64,000 nucleotides of DNA from Tetraselmis striata. Lineage: Eukaryota; Chlorophyta; Chlorodendrophyceae; Chlorodendrales; Chlorodendraceae. A model generated the notes under the pieces. It saw nothing but the letters and a program-made list of their open reading frames with translations, was not told where the DNA came from and did no database searches. Below are positions 10,411-20,900 of this stretch, piece after piece. How positions within the stretch are numbered: position 1 is the stretch's first letter; every line of letters begins with the position of its first letter. Both the position numbers and the translations under genes were made by a program. The DNA lies in assembly GCA_006384855.1 (NCBI GenBank), contig VCJN01000503.1:1-64000 (forward strand). Direction: 5' to 3'.

Positions 10411-11020
10411 CGGGAGGATCGGCGCAGCGGTGAGGAGCGGTAGTGTTGGTGGCGGGTCGCCACGCAGGGCGCCTTGCTCCGCATGAAGAATGTGGGATGC
10501 CAACGCCGCCGAGGCGGGGAATGTGGGTGAAGTGAGGCATAGGGGTTGGGCTGGGGTGGGGACGGGGTGGGGACGTTGCCAATTGATGTCGAATAGGTGG
10601 ATGGGGGGATCGAGGGAGTAGGGATGGGAGTAAACGTTCCAGCGGGGGGGGGATGTCGGGGGTATCGAAGATCGGGAAGGCGTCGGGGTGAGGGCGGGAG
10701 CGGTGAACATGCCATGAGTGTGAGAACGGGGACTCGAAGTCGGCATAAGAGTCGGAGTAGGGGACGTGCCAGGGGTCATGTAAGTCATCCTCCGCGATGT
10801 CCTCGCCCTCCCCCTCCTGTGCTCCGGTGGCCGCCCCTCCTGGGGCGGTAGTGTTGCAGGTGAGCGTGATAGGCAGGCTGATGTGGTGTTGTGCTGATGG
10901 GGACACTCCCACGAACGGGTAGGCCTCCTGGTGTCCCGTCGGCCGCTGGGTGAAGGTGTCGCTGGCCTGCTGATGACCCGGGTGCTGATGTCCAGCCGGG
11001 GAGACGAAGCCGACCGGCTG
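10411..11020 (-). other. proline-rich linker between gag and methyltransferase
   Basis: The methyltransferase ORF is open upstream to 11214. About 200 codons of low-complexity P/T/S/H-rich sequence precede motif I, with no recognised domain. It overlaps the end of gag (stop at 11021) in a different frame, so expression would require a +1 frameshift or a separate start. Confidence 0.6.
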
Positions 11021-12191
11021 CTAATGACGCTGCATGCCGTCGTTGCCGCCCTGGTTTGTCCAACGCTGCTGCCGCTGGGGCCTGTCCTGATTGTTGCGGT
11101 TGTCGTTGTAGAAAGGCTGGCCTGGCGGTGCCTGATGGCGGTAGTTGTCGCGCGGGTGGTGGCCATAGTTGGTGTTGACGCGACGCTCCGCAGGCGCGCG
11201 CTGATGGCGGTCATAGCGAGGGTTGGTCATGGTGCTGGTCGGCGTGGTGTCATCTAGAATACGTAGGCCATTGGCATGGCGCCTGGCCACACACTGTTGC
11301 TGGGTATGGCCCGGACGGTCACACCGTCTGCAGACAACGCTGGGCCCGGTGGTGTGCTGCGGGTCCCTGGGGCTGTAGGAATTATTGAGGTTAGGCGGGC
11401 ACGCGCGGACGCGCTGCTGACGCTGACGCTTGCGCGCCTCCATGTTCTGTCCGGCGCTGATGATGGTCGCCAGCTTCTCGTTGACAGTGGCCGCCGAGGT
11501 GGTAGGTGGTGTCGACGATATGATCGTAGTCTGGGTGAAGGCATGGGATGAGGTAGTTGGCAGCCACATACTCGAAGGTCCACTGGCCATGTGCCTTGTT
11601 CAGCAGATTCCAGAGGTTCTGGTAGCGCCGAACATACACCTGAACCGGCTCATTCGGGAGCTGGCCCGCTGTGATCTCTTCCTCCAAGCGCTTACGCTCC
11701 TCCATGGCTGAGCCCTGGAGCTCAGTAAGAAGAGCCTTCCATGCGGTGTATCCACACTTACTGGAATCCATGCCGATGCTGTTGACGATGGCCAGTGCCA
11801 TGGGATAATGGGCTGTTACGTGGCGTAGGGCGGCCAGAAGGATCATTTGCTCCTGACGGGTGCCTTTGCCCTTGGTGGTGTCCAAGTAGCCAGCGCTGCC
11901 GAGAGCGATCTTGATGGCTTGAGCGTTGTCTCGTGTAGAGATGGTGTTGTCCCACATGGGGACGTTCTTGAGGTCGAGTGTCGGCTTCACTGCAGCTGGC
12001 TTGATATGCTGGACGACCTCGGACGAGTCATCGTCTGACGCCCCGTCCATGTTGAAGGCGTCGTCAGAACTGGTATCACCACGGAAGTCAGGAGGTGGTG
12101 GGGCGTGGCCAGGGTCGGTTTTGATCGCACTCTGCCGAGCCAGATTGGCCAGGGGGGTGTTCATCATGCCGGTGTTGATGCTGGTAGACAT
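11021..12191 (-). pseudogene. copia gag with CCHC zinc knuckle
   Basis: The probable start is the ATG at 12191-12189. The N-terminal part has the copia capsid-like helical region (M-W-D-N...A-W-K-A-L-L-T-E-L...Y-V-R-R-Y-Q-N-L-W) to about 11510. A one-base shift is then needed to enter the next frame, which carries the basic segment and the CCHC knuckle C-R-R-C-D-R-P-G-H-T-Q-Q-Q-C at about 11310-11350, ending at the stop at 11021-11023. Gag packages element RNA into virus-like particles. Both frame changes (within gag and gag to pol) are in the +1 direction. Confidence 0.85.
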
Positions 12192-12381
12192 TGCGAAGGG
12201 ATGGCGCACTTGTGCTTGAGGATGTATAACTGTAGGGGTGGGCGGGTGGGAAGAAAAACTCGTCGCACGGCGCCGTCGACCGTCGAAAGTTGTCGAGGGT
12301 CGAGATACACGCAGGTTGAAGCCTCTGGCAGGCGTCGAGCACGGGGCAAGACGTCGAACCAAAGGAGAGGGCCCAAAAACC

Positions 12382-12860
12382 TGTCGGAGGGGATTGTCGA
12401 AGTGATGGCTGAGTGGCACTGTCACTGATGGGGGGAGAGTCGGCGAGAGTCGGCGTGCACGCGTCGAATCACGTCGAGTGCCAGCAAGCAAGGTGCGAGC
12501 TGGAAAGGCAAAGGGCTGCTATGAGCCGTGGGTGATGGACGATAGGTAGTCGCTGTCGCCGTGGTGATGGCTGAGTGGCACTGTCACGAGAGAGAAAGGG
12601 TGAGTCGGAATATTTCTGGAAAAGCAGTTGACTGAATTACAAGGAGCCGAGGCTAGCAATTTATACCATCCGACTAGGTGTCAATTAGAACGGACACCTC
12701 TCCGTCTAAGAAGGCCAACTGGCAAAGATGCCTAGGTGCCATGCTTTGGTGCCGTACTGCTGCCATAAGGTCCAAATTAGGCACAGGTACGGCAGCCAGA
12801 AAAATGCGGATTTCACAGAGAGAAAAAGCGGATTTCACAGAGAGAAAAAGCGGTCCAACA
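12382..12860 (-). repeat. copia 5' LTR
   Basis: This is the upstream LTR relative to the minus-strand genes. It has a tandem duplication of a 22-bp GCGGATTTCACAGAGAGAAA-type unit near 12807-12850 that the other LTR has only once. ATATA at 12861-12865 is the target duplication. Confidence 0.93.
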
Positions 12861-13067
12861 ATATACATGTTCAGCACAATGTACATGCCGGCCGCAACGG
12901 ATCGTAGGGGCCAGGCGGCGCCCTGCTTGCTGCTCGGCCCGGCACCAGCCCGGGCGCCAAGGCATGCTAATGTTGGGCCCGTTTGAACGTTTGAACTCAC
13001 ATGACTGAGGGGGTGCGGTCAAACGTCACTGCCTTGGCTCATTATTTGCCATTCGCCCGCCCACATC

Positions 13068-13358
13068 GTGCCGTGTTGGGTGCTCATCAAGCTACAACAC
13101 TCTCTAGCGACTGCTCGCGATGGCCACCAAACCCCCTCCCCGCCCGCGCCGCCACGGCCGCAAGCCCCGCTTCCAGGCGCTACGGACATGGATGACGACG
13201 ACTTCTGGGCGGACGAGGAGAACGAAGAGCAAGTTGGGCCTGGAGGTGGGTTGGCTAACCGCGCCGTGCGGGGGAACAACGAGAGCACCGAGGACAGCGA
13301 TCAAAAGGATGAGGATGATGACGAGGACTGCGGCAACGAACGAGGACGAAGGGGATGA
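13068..13358 (+). CDS. acidic low-complexity ORF inside the Harbinger-like element
   Basis: A 96-codon ORF whose second half is dominated by D/E, N and G residues (D-M-D-D-D-D-F-W and D-E-D-D-D-E-D). It is not recognised. It could be a remnant of a host gene or transposase N-terminus carried by the element, or chance coding in a GAC/GAG-rich tract. No introns are evident. Confidence 0.3.
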   Translation: MPCWVLIKLQHSLATARDGHQTPSPPAPPRPQAPLPGATDMDDDDFWADEENEEQVGPGGGLANRAVRGNNESTEDSDQKDEDDDEDCGNERGRRG

Positions 13359-13529
13359 GGACGACGAGGGCGAGGGCGACGAGGAAAATAACGGCGGATA
13401 CTCGGATGTCACATTTCACGGTGCCGGCCGTAACCGTAAACATGCCAAATTTGCGGTTCCTAAAAGCATTTCAGCACCCGTACGAATAATTGCGACTACG
13501 GTAATGGCCAAAAATGGAATGCAGCCTAA

Positions 13530-13860
13530 AGCTGCGGCAATCGGTCGCCACGGCGACCGTGGTCGCCCCGGCCTGGCACGTCTGCCCTTGGCTCTAGCAG
13601 CTACACGAGATGGCTACCGAGGTAATGCACTACCCTCCTTCCCGCGATCTGTTCTTTCCCGGGCTGCTCGGGCGCCGCGCCAGCGTCGGGCCGCCGCCCT
13701 GGAGCGTGATGCTCTTCCACTTCCCTTCCGTCCTTCTTCTACCAGTCGCGACGCTTTTCAACGTTACCGGCGTTAAGTACTACTGCTGCTATCTTGCACG
13801 TCTCCGCGGACGCTTTTTAGGTCTCCCGTGCGTACGGCTGCTCGCAGCAGATGACACGCG
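13530..13860 (+). pseudogene. DIRS-like RT-RH ORF, C-terminal part after the insertion
   Basis: Once the insertion is removed with one TAA copy, this segment continues the ORF that stopped at 360 in the same frame. It resembles the minus-strand relative at about 56560-56830: a T-V-V-A-P-A-W stretch, then E-M-A-T-E-V-x-x-Y-P-P-S and D-L-F-F-P-G. An in-frame TAG at 13595-13597 breaks it. The recombinase ORF follows in another frame, as is common in this class. Confidence 0.75.
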
Positions 13861-13863
13861 GTT

Positions 13864-14946
13864 GTGCGGTACAGGTTGAAATCGAACGTACCCTCTGCAC
13901 CATGGGCAGCGATTATGAGACCTGGGCTACTGCGGTTACTCGGCGACGACGAGGTTGGCCGCCGTGCCGCGGATTTCTTGATGTCTTCGCGCGCGGAACG
14001 TATCGTACAGTCTTACGGGTCGGAGTTCAACCTATTCTGCGAGCTCTGCGCGCATAATGGGAGGTTATCGGACATGGCGGACCCGCCGCTCATCGTTCGG
14101 TACATCTCTTGAGTTGCGGCACGTGGCCGCAACAAGGCTGATGCCTTTGGACCCTACCTTTCAGTGATCAACGCCTTCTTCACCGATAACTTCAGAAAGC
14201 CGCCGGCGCTTGGGCCTTTCGTCAACCAGGCGATGCGCGGTTGAGAGCTTGCTCAGTAAGTGCTGGACACCCCGGATTACCGGGTGCCTTTGCCTGCGGA
14301 CGTCGCCCTCGCATGTGTTCGGCGTGCGCTGCGGCTGGTTTCTGACCGGTCCGCCGCGTGCGACCTGCCCAAATTTCGTGCCATGCTCGTTACCGCGGTC
14401 AATTTCTTTTATTGTCACCGAGCGGGTACTAATACTGGGTGCTGCGTGCACGATTTGGCGGTTGATTCCCGCAGCATTACGCTGTACCGTCGAGTACTTT
14501 AGGGCAAGCTTTCAGGTGCGCCTCGTCCGGTGCTGCAAATTTCCCGTGAGGCGCACCCCGAAATCGCGGAGCTTCTGGAGCTCTTCGTCACCTGCCGCGA
14601 TCACATGCTGCCCGGTGCTACTCGTTTTTGGCAGCTCCCTGACGATGATCCCGGCACGTGGGCCGCGGCTACTGCTTCCGAATGGGTTACTGCCGCTGCC
14701 TTACCAGTTGACGCTTACCCGCCTGCTGGATTCTGCAGGTCGTCGCACAGCTTTCGCAGCGGCGGGGCGTCCGCGGCCTCGGCCGCAGGCGTCCCGGTGC
14801 CTACGGTTCGCTGGCTTGGCGGCTGGGCAGTGGGCAGCGGCGTGGTGCTCAATTACATCGTGCTAGGCATCCTTGACTCCGCCGGGGCCCGCTACTCCTT
14901 CGGCTTCCTGGCACCGCAGCGTTCCGCTGCTGATCTTTCACAGTGA
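13864..14946 (+). pseudogene. DIRS-type tyrosine recombinase
   Basis: This recombinase would integrate the circular DNA copy of the element. One frame runs through the region with four in-frame stops (14110, about 14243, about 14254, about 14500). The N-terminal half has a core-binding helical region (R-A-E-R-I-V-Q-S-Y). The C-terminal catalytic half has an early Arg (C-H-R-A-G-T-N), the box II motif H-S-F-R-S-G-G-A-S at about 14750, a G-G-W turn and the nucleophile Tyr in V-V-L-N-Y-I. All catalytic-motif regions are visible, but the gene is dead as read. Confidence 0.85.
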
Positions 14947-14969
14947 CTGGTTTTCACCGGTCACTGTGG
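14939..14969 (+). other. stem-loop overlapping the recombinase stop codon
   Basis: A 12-bp stem (CACAGTGACTGG paired with CCGGTCACTGTG, one G-T pair) encloses a short TTTTCA loop, and the recombinase TGA lies in the 5' arm. It may be a 3' processing or terminus signal of the element. Confidence 0.6.
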
Positions 14970-14983
14970 CATCCCGCTTTTTT

Positions 14984-15353
14984 CCTGGCAGCGCGACTCG
15001 CACTCTGTCTAATCGTTGTTAAGTACTGAACTGAGTTTAGTCAGACGACGGACCAAGTTGTGCGGTCAAACAACTACCGCCTTTTGAAGATTATAGCACA
15101 GTAGCCAGTCATCGGCTCTGTCTAGAATCTTCCAGGACGGGACAGTGAGCAACGGACTCGCGACCGGACCAGCTCCCGACCTGTTTTTCTGCCTACCTGC
15201 AGCTACTACTTAGGCAGCTGCCTAGACCATAGCACTCATCCCTTTTGCTGTTGCGCTTCACGGACCCACCCGTCCCACCCATTTTGTTTGGTGTGGCGAG
15301 GGGCTTGTAAGACAAGACACTCGCTTCTGGCAACGTGACTCAAACTCTGTCTA
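14984..15353 (+). repeat. direct repeat pair at the DIRS-like 3' end
   Basis: A ~28-bp block (CCTGGCAGCGCGACTCGCAC and on to CTCTGTCTAA) at 14984-15012 recurs with a few changes at 15326-15353. A repeat just after the recombinase with a second copy about 340 bp away fits the B1-A2-B2 split-repeat tail of DIRS/PAT-type elements. The A1 copy would lie before the window. Confidence 0.5.
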
Positions 15354-16059
15354 AGTGTATACATTTCTGTGCTATGTAGGAGGAGCCCCCTACCTCTACC
15401 ATAATATTTTTATTTCTGTGAATATTATCGCCATGGCAGCATCCGTTCCCCTCACTAGCAAACACATATCCGTTTATTCGCAACTTTGCAAGCCATAATA
15501 CACTGTTGTGGCAACATATCAGGTGCCCCATGCACATCACAGATACACCTTGGATTTTTTTCCTAGCACATCATGCGCGGCACCCTTATTTATTCATCAT
15601 AGCTTTCCTTGCCATGGTTGCAGAGCCAGAGATTATGTGTGAGTTTATTGACTGGAATATCCAAACAAATAAACTATTGCAGTAGTACCCCCCCCCCCCC
15701 CCCCCCCCTCTTCTTTACTCCCTTCTCGGGACCGCGTCCCGACACCCCAGCATGTTATCGAAAGCAGGTACATGTCAGGGCAAGCATTATGGGTCCATGT
15801 GATCTATCCCAAGTATCGCCCGCTTGCAAGCAGGTGCAAAGATGACCTTTCTGATGGGGGTCCTCGTGGCGACCTAGGAACCATATTGGCATTTCCCTGT
15901 GTTATTAAGATTATATATGCGACATTTGTTAAAAACTGTGTGAAGACATCTGCGTTGATTTCAGAGTAGCTGTCAGCGAAGGGCGAGCGCAATCTCAACC
16001 AACCCACGCGATGTTTCAAGCTCGCACCTGTAGCGGATTCGAAAGCATCGCTTTTATGC

Positions 16060-16562
16060 AGCGAAGCGTCGATTTTTCGGCGGTGAGCTTTATTGCCGTA
16101 CGGGTACCCGTACAGTGCAGCGGATCGGGCCTATAGGTGCATGACCAAAGCGCTTATCTACTGGCATGTACTACTATAATCCACTCACCCACCCGCCCGC
16201 CCACGGTCCTTAATTACACAGCCGTCCGATTACGATCTCACGGTTGGGAGGCTATGAGTACTAGTACTCGCTATTCGCTGCTGGTAATGGAAAAAACAAC
16301 TCTGGTACTTCAAGGCGCTGGCAATGCGAACGCTCGCTGGTGGTACTGGTACTGGTACTCGCTGCTGGTACTGTTGGTACTGGAACTGGTACTCGCTACT
16401 CGCGGCTGGTAATGGAAAAAAAAACTCTGGTACTTCAAAGCGCTGGCAATGCAAACGCTCGCTGCTGGTACTTCAAAGCGCTGGCAATGCTATTCATGGA
16501 ACTGTAGGCCAGTGATATAGAGCCCGTTCTCTTAAAATTTTCTGAAAAATCGACGCATCGCT
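16060..16562. mobile_element. possible MITE/foldback with internal direct repeats
   Basis: A ~21-bp inverted repeat (AGCGAAGCGTCGATTTTTCG at left, its near-complement ending ATCGCTG at right) bounds 503 bp. Inside, a ~64-bp unit (GGTAATGGAAAAAA through CGCTGGCAATGC) occurs at about 16286 and 16407, with a partial third copy at 16471 and short GGTACT arrays. No clear target duplication was found. Confidence 0.4.
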
Positions 16563-17669
16563 GATTCAACCGTCAAGTTACTTCATATGCTTCTTTCGCC
16601 TGTTTGCGGTGCATAGGGAACAACACTCACCTTGCGTTGTGGGATACCGTTCGACGTATGCACACTACAAAAAGTCTGCCTTAATGGCAGTCCGACCTGA
16701 TAGGATGCCAATAGGAACATCATGCATTGCAGGGGCTAATATACTCACCTGTCCAGCAGTCCGTATGTATGTATACATATATCCATGTGTGTGTATCTGT
16801 GCGTGCACCCTTCAACGGGCGCACTAGAACGCTGTAGGCTATGTAGAGTGGCTGCAAACAGCCATAATGTTGCTCTTGATGCGCGCAGGGGTATATACAT
16901 CATACAGCAGCAGCTAGCCTTCCTTGCTGCAATACATTTAGTAGTAGGCCCAATAACGCTGGCGGGAGTAGGTTCGACCATGTACGTGTATGTCGCAACA
17001 ATAGACATTACCGGTACCTGCATATTACCCGGTAGCCACTGCTCCGAAACCACGCCCCATCGACAACAGTTGCTGCCCGAGCATCTGTGCGAGCCGCACA
17101 CTGCCCTTGCATCGCACTTGCATCGCAATGGCCAGCTTCAGCGGCTCCTTTCACTGTGTATCATAGTATGTACATCCCTCCTCCCTGGGAATTTTCTGCT
17201 CAACCTAGTCCACCTGCCTGTCGCTTTACATGGTAATGAGGGTGCTGTGGTGTTTCCGCAAGCCCTCCCGCATGAGTAAAACGACCCTAAACGGCTCAAC
17301 CGTGGAGGTGATGATGAGTGGAAATGCTCGGAGCATCTTAGAGTGGGAGCAGCGAGCCGGACTCGAGCTGCGGGGACTGTGGGCAGGGGGAGAGTGGAAA
17401 CAGAGCGCCCAGCGGGCCGGGATATAGGCATGCGCCGGGCTGGGAGACAGGTGCGCGCGTGGAAAGGCACGTGACCATGTGTCCGGGCGGTGCTAGGGTA
17501 TCGGACGGTGCTAGGGTGTCAAGCAGATCCCAACCGACCCTGAAATACGACTTCTCGGTGGCCACCCGCCCCCCCTCCTCGCCGCCCTTCCGCCACCGCC
17601 GCTGCTGCGGCCGACTGCCTCAGCATCCGCCACGATGCCCGCGCTTTCTCGTTCCAGTAAATGCGAGTT

Positions 17670-17674
17670 TTACA
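17670..17674 (-). terminator. TGTAA poly(A) signal of the coiled-coil gene
   Basis: TGTAA on the minus strand lies about 250 nt past the proposed stop at 17926. TGTAA is the usual polyadenylation signal in green algae. Confidence 0.4.
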
Positions 17675-17925
17675 TTAGTGATGAATTAGAGGAATAGCTG
17701 ACAGGGGCAAACCAAAGCCCATGGACGGCAGACCGGTGTGGATGGGGATCTCCGGCAAGGAGTTATCATATCCTGATATAACCTCCTTTTGCACATGGAG
17801 GATAGCCTGGGATACCTTGCAACCAATGGCCCTGCTTGGTCGATAGGCATCTGACGCACTACGGGCAGACACTCATGCAGACATACGGACACCAAGTCCG
17901 GGCCTTGATGGCCTTGGTTCAATGC

Positions 17926-20900
17926 TCAGACTGCAGGAGCACAGGATAATAGCGCGGCAGATTTAGTTTCGAGTCTAAAGTACTGAAACACTTCTGGCAG
18001 CTGTGCCTCGCAGCGGGGTCCCCCGCTGCACCCCATCCACTCCCCTTCTGTGATGGGCAGACTCACCGTCAGAGCGCTTGAAGACGGCTGCAGGCGCATC
18101 TGGGCTTGACTTTGTCTTGATTTGCTTCTTTTCGGCGGACTTGTTGGCGACCTCCATGTAGGGCTGGGTCGTTGGTGCGTCATCAGAGTAGTGAGAGGTA
18201 GGTGTCTGTCCCAGGGGAGTGGGAGCCCAGAACCCCTCCATCGGGGCCTGAGGTTTGTCATACCAGAGCAGGCTGGTCAACATCCATTTTTTGCAGTGTT
18301 CATAATTTACTGAGACCTTACTATTGATGTGCTTTGCCACAATTGCGGCTCTTACACTGATACACCTGATCAAGTTGATTACTCATAATGGGCAGTCAGG
18401 GGGGGGGGGGGGGGGGATAACTCTCACCTCTGGAGCACGTAGAGGCACAGATGGTGACCCGTATGCCGTCCGCTGCGGGGAGCGAGCACGGGAGCGTGGG
18501 CTGACCAGTGCCCGGTAGGAGGTAGCATCGCCCCCGGAGTACGCAGGCAGGGTGTAGGGTGAGGCGTGGCGCAGTTGGGAGTCAGTCATGGATCCGCGCT
18601 CGATCATTTTGTGGCGCAGCTCCTTGTTCTCCTTGAGGACCTCCGCAACCTGGCGAGTCAGGTTTTCCATAGTGTTGAGGCCCATCGTCATCATGACGCG
18701 GCTGTCTTCTGCGTATTTGACCTTCTCCTTCTCGCGCCTCTTACCCTGCACCTTGACCTCCTTCTCTGTGCTCTTGATTGCCTTCTTGAGGTGCCTGAGC
18801 CCATATATAACAGAGGACAAGGTATGATTCGTTGCAGGCAAGGCAAATAGACCGCATACACTAGGTTGCTGTGGCAGTGCCCTGCCCCTCACCTGATCTT
18901 GTCCCGCGCATGGACAGCCTGCCAGGGCTTCTGGTTGTCAAGCGCACGGCGCAGCTCCCCGATCTCCACATCATGATTTGCCTTGATCTCTGCTAGGTGC
19001 TCTTTGTGATATTCACGCCATACCTGAACAGCCAAAGGGAGGGCATTGAACTATGGTGTGCAATCGCTGCTGCTGGGCTACACGTGGGGGGGGGGGGGGG
19101 GGGGGGTGAAAGGTTGAGGGTTGGCGGGGGGGAGGGGGGGGGGGGGGTTGTCAAGTCTCATGGGGGTACCTTGTTAAGTCTCATGAGCAGGTGCATGAAG
19201 GGACCCGTGGGGAGGCGCGGGAAGACTTCCTTGAGGAAATCGGTCGTTACGTTGATGGCGTGCTTTGGTAGCCAGTGGTACTCCTCCAGATGGATATCCA
19301 CAGGGCGGTCCATCTCCGGCGCGTAGATCTGATGGAGAAAACCAAGAACAGATGCAGAGGGATGGAGAGGGGCAGCCCGCGGGGGGGGGGGGGGGGGGGG
19401 GAGGGGGGGGGGGGGGGGGGAGTTTCACGTGCAGCGGGTTTGTCTGCGTCTGCTGCCCTGGAAGTCTGGTTTGCACTCAGTGCCTTGTAGGACAGGGTGT
19501 GACGGAGTGTAGGATGACAACAGGGGCGAGTGTACTGCAGCAACAGGGGATAGGGGACTCGCCTCGGAAATCCAGCCCTCTTCCACAAGGCACTCCGAGA
19601 GCGAGATGTAGTGCTGCCCACGCGTGATGGCGCACTTGGTCATCATGGAACGGAACTCGTCAGTGCCCTCCAGCAGACCCACCAGCCGCTTGTTGTCCAT
19701 CTTGAGCCGCTCTGCCTCCACCGCAATCTCCTTGGTTGGCCCCACATGCATTGCCAGCTTCTGCTTGTACATCTCGGCATGCACCCGCCAATCATTGGCT
19801 GCCGTCTCCGTGTCCTTCACCTTTTTCTCCAGTGCCTCAATGCGCAGCATGCATCCAGAGTTCCGATCCTGATTTGAGTTGTGACCGCAATGATGCGATG
19901 AGCGGAGGGAGGGGGGTCAATCAAAGGTCGGAAAATAGCTTCTGCTCAAAGGTCCTGGTGGGTGCATCTATCGCATGATTTGGCGTCCCTCCTTCCGCAT
20001 GCATGGGCAGCTCGCACCTTTGTGTGCACTAGCTCTTTCTCCATGGACGCGTTGCGTGTTTCCGCCACCTGCATAGCAGCGAGTGCTGGGGGTTTTAATG
20101 GAGGGAAGTGGAGGGGTGGGGCTTCCCGGCTGTCTGGTCACTATGCGGCTGGAGTCTCGCACAAGCTGCCTGAGCATAGATTTGGCTGGTCAAGCAATGA
20201 AAGAAGAGGAGAAGCTCACAGAGGAAACGGGAACAAATGGCATTGGAAGGAATGTACATCTGATACACACATGCATGAGCCCAGATAACCTAGCAGCACA
20301 CACAGCTAGTGCCTACGGATTATTTGTTGTACCTTGCTCCAGCTCATTCTGCCCAATTTTGAAACAGGCGCATGCCACTCACCGAGGCTCTGTGGTCAGC
20401 GAGGCGCAGCTGCAGGTGCGCCTCCTCCAGCTCCTTCTGATTGCGTGCCTTGACCCCCACTAGGTCATCACGCTGTGCCGCCAGGTCTTGAACCTGAGCG
20501 CAGACGGCAGGAAACAGTCAGCAGCCTATTGCGCAGCAAGAGGGTAGGCAACCCATGGCTGACTGTTGCTACCATGGGAATGAGAGAGGACCTGCATCAG
20601 CAGGTCGTCTGCCTGCTCCTTGGTGCGGCGCCCATCTGTGTTGCGCGCCATGTGTGCCTCCTCCACCTCGCGCTTCAATGCCACCATCTCACGCGCCTTC
20701 ATAGTGATATCGTCCTTGAGCTCTGCCTCCCTTGCCTTGAAGTGATCCTCCATGTCCTGCATGCGGCGCTGCATGGTCACCAGCTCCTGCAGAGCCACCA
20801 GAAACGAACACCCACTGACTTCAGCGAGAGTGTTCCCCTTGTCGCCGAGGTGCACTCTATGTGTTCCTCCAGACAGTGCAACTGGAACAATGCAAACATA

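Larger units (their letters stand above)
626..12860 (-). mobile_element. Ty1/copia LTR retrotransposon encoding a C5-cytosine methyltransferase
   Basis: Long terminal repeats 626-1107 and 12382-12860 begin TG and end CA. The element is flanked by the 5-bp duplication ATATA (621-625 and 12861-12865). The genes lie on the minus strand in the order gag, proline-rich linker, cytosine methyltransferase, aspartic protease, integrase, RT, RNase H. Integrase before RT is diagnostic of copia. Subtracting the nested gypsy element leaves about 7.3 kb, long for copia because of the methyltransferase. The LTRs differ by only about three substitutions plus one rearranged block, so the insertion is fairly young, but the coding region has several frameshifts and stops, so this copy cannot be autonomous as read. 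Confidence 0.95.
361..13526. mobile_element. Harbinger-like (TAA TSD) DNA element inside the DIRS-like element, itself split by a copia element
   Basis: The ends form a terminal inverted repeat. The left end starts GGCTGCATTTCATTTTCGGC, and the reverse complement of the right end starts GGCTGCATTCCATTTTTGGC. The similarity runs on for about 45 bp. TAA flanks both ends (358-360 and 13527-13529), the 3-bp TSD typical of PIF/Harbinger. Removing the insert with one TAA rejoins the host ORF in frame. Without the copia insertion the element would be about 0.93 kb (361-625 plus 12866-13526), so it is non-autonomous. No transposase is recognisable. The superfamily is inferred from TSD length and TIR only. 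Confidence 0.75.
15354..17925. other. intergenic tract, no gene recognised
   Basis: No ORF here shows a domain or convincing exon structure. Contents noted are a C homopolymer (15687-15708), a repeat-bearing foldback (16060-16562), and a TTACA (TGTAA on minus) at 17670-17674 assigned to the coiled-coil gene. Confidence 0.5.

Noticed and set aside
10349..10912. Separate host gene in the methyltransferase region
   Set aside because: The other minus frames here are shadows. The methyltransferase shares the pol frame and lies inside the LTR boundaries, so it belongs to the element.
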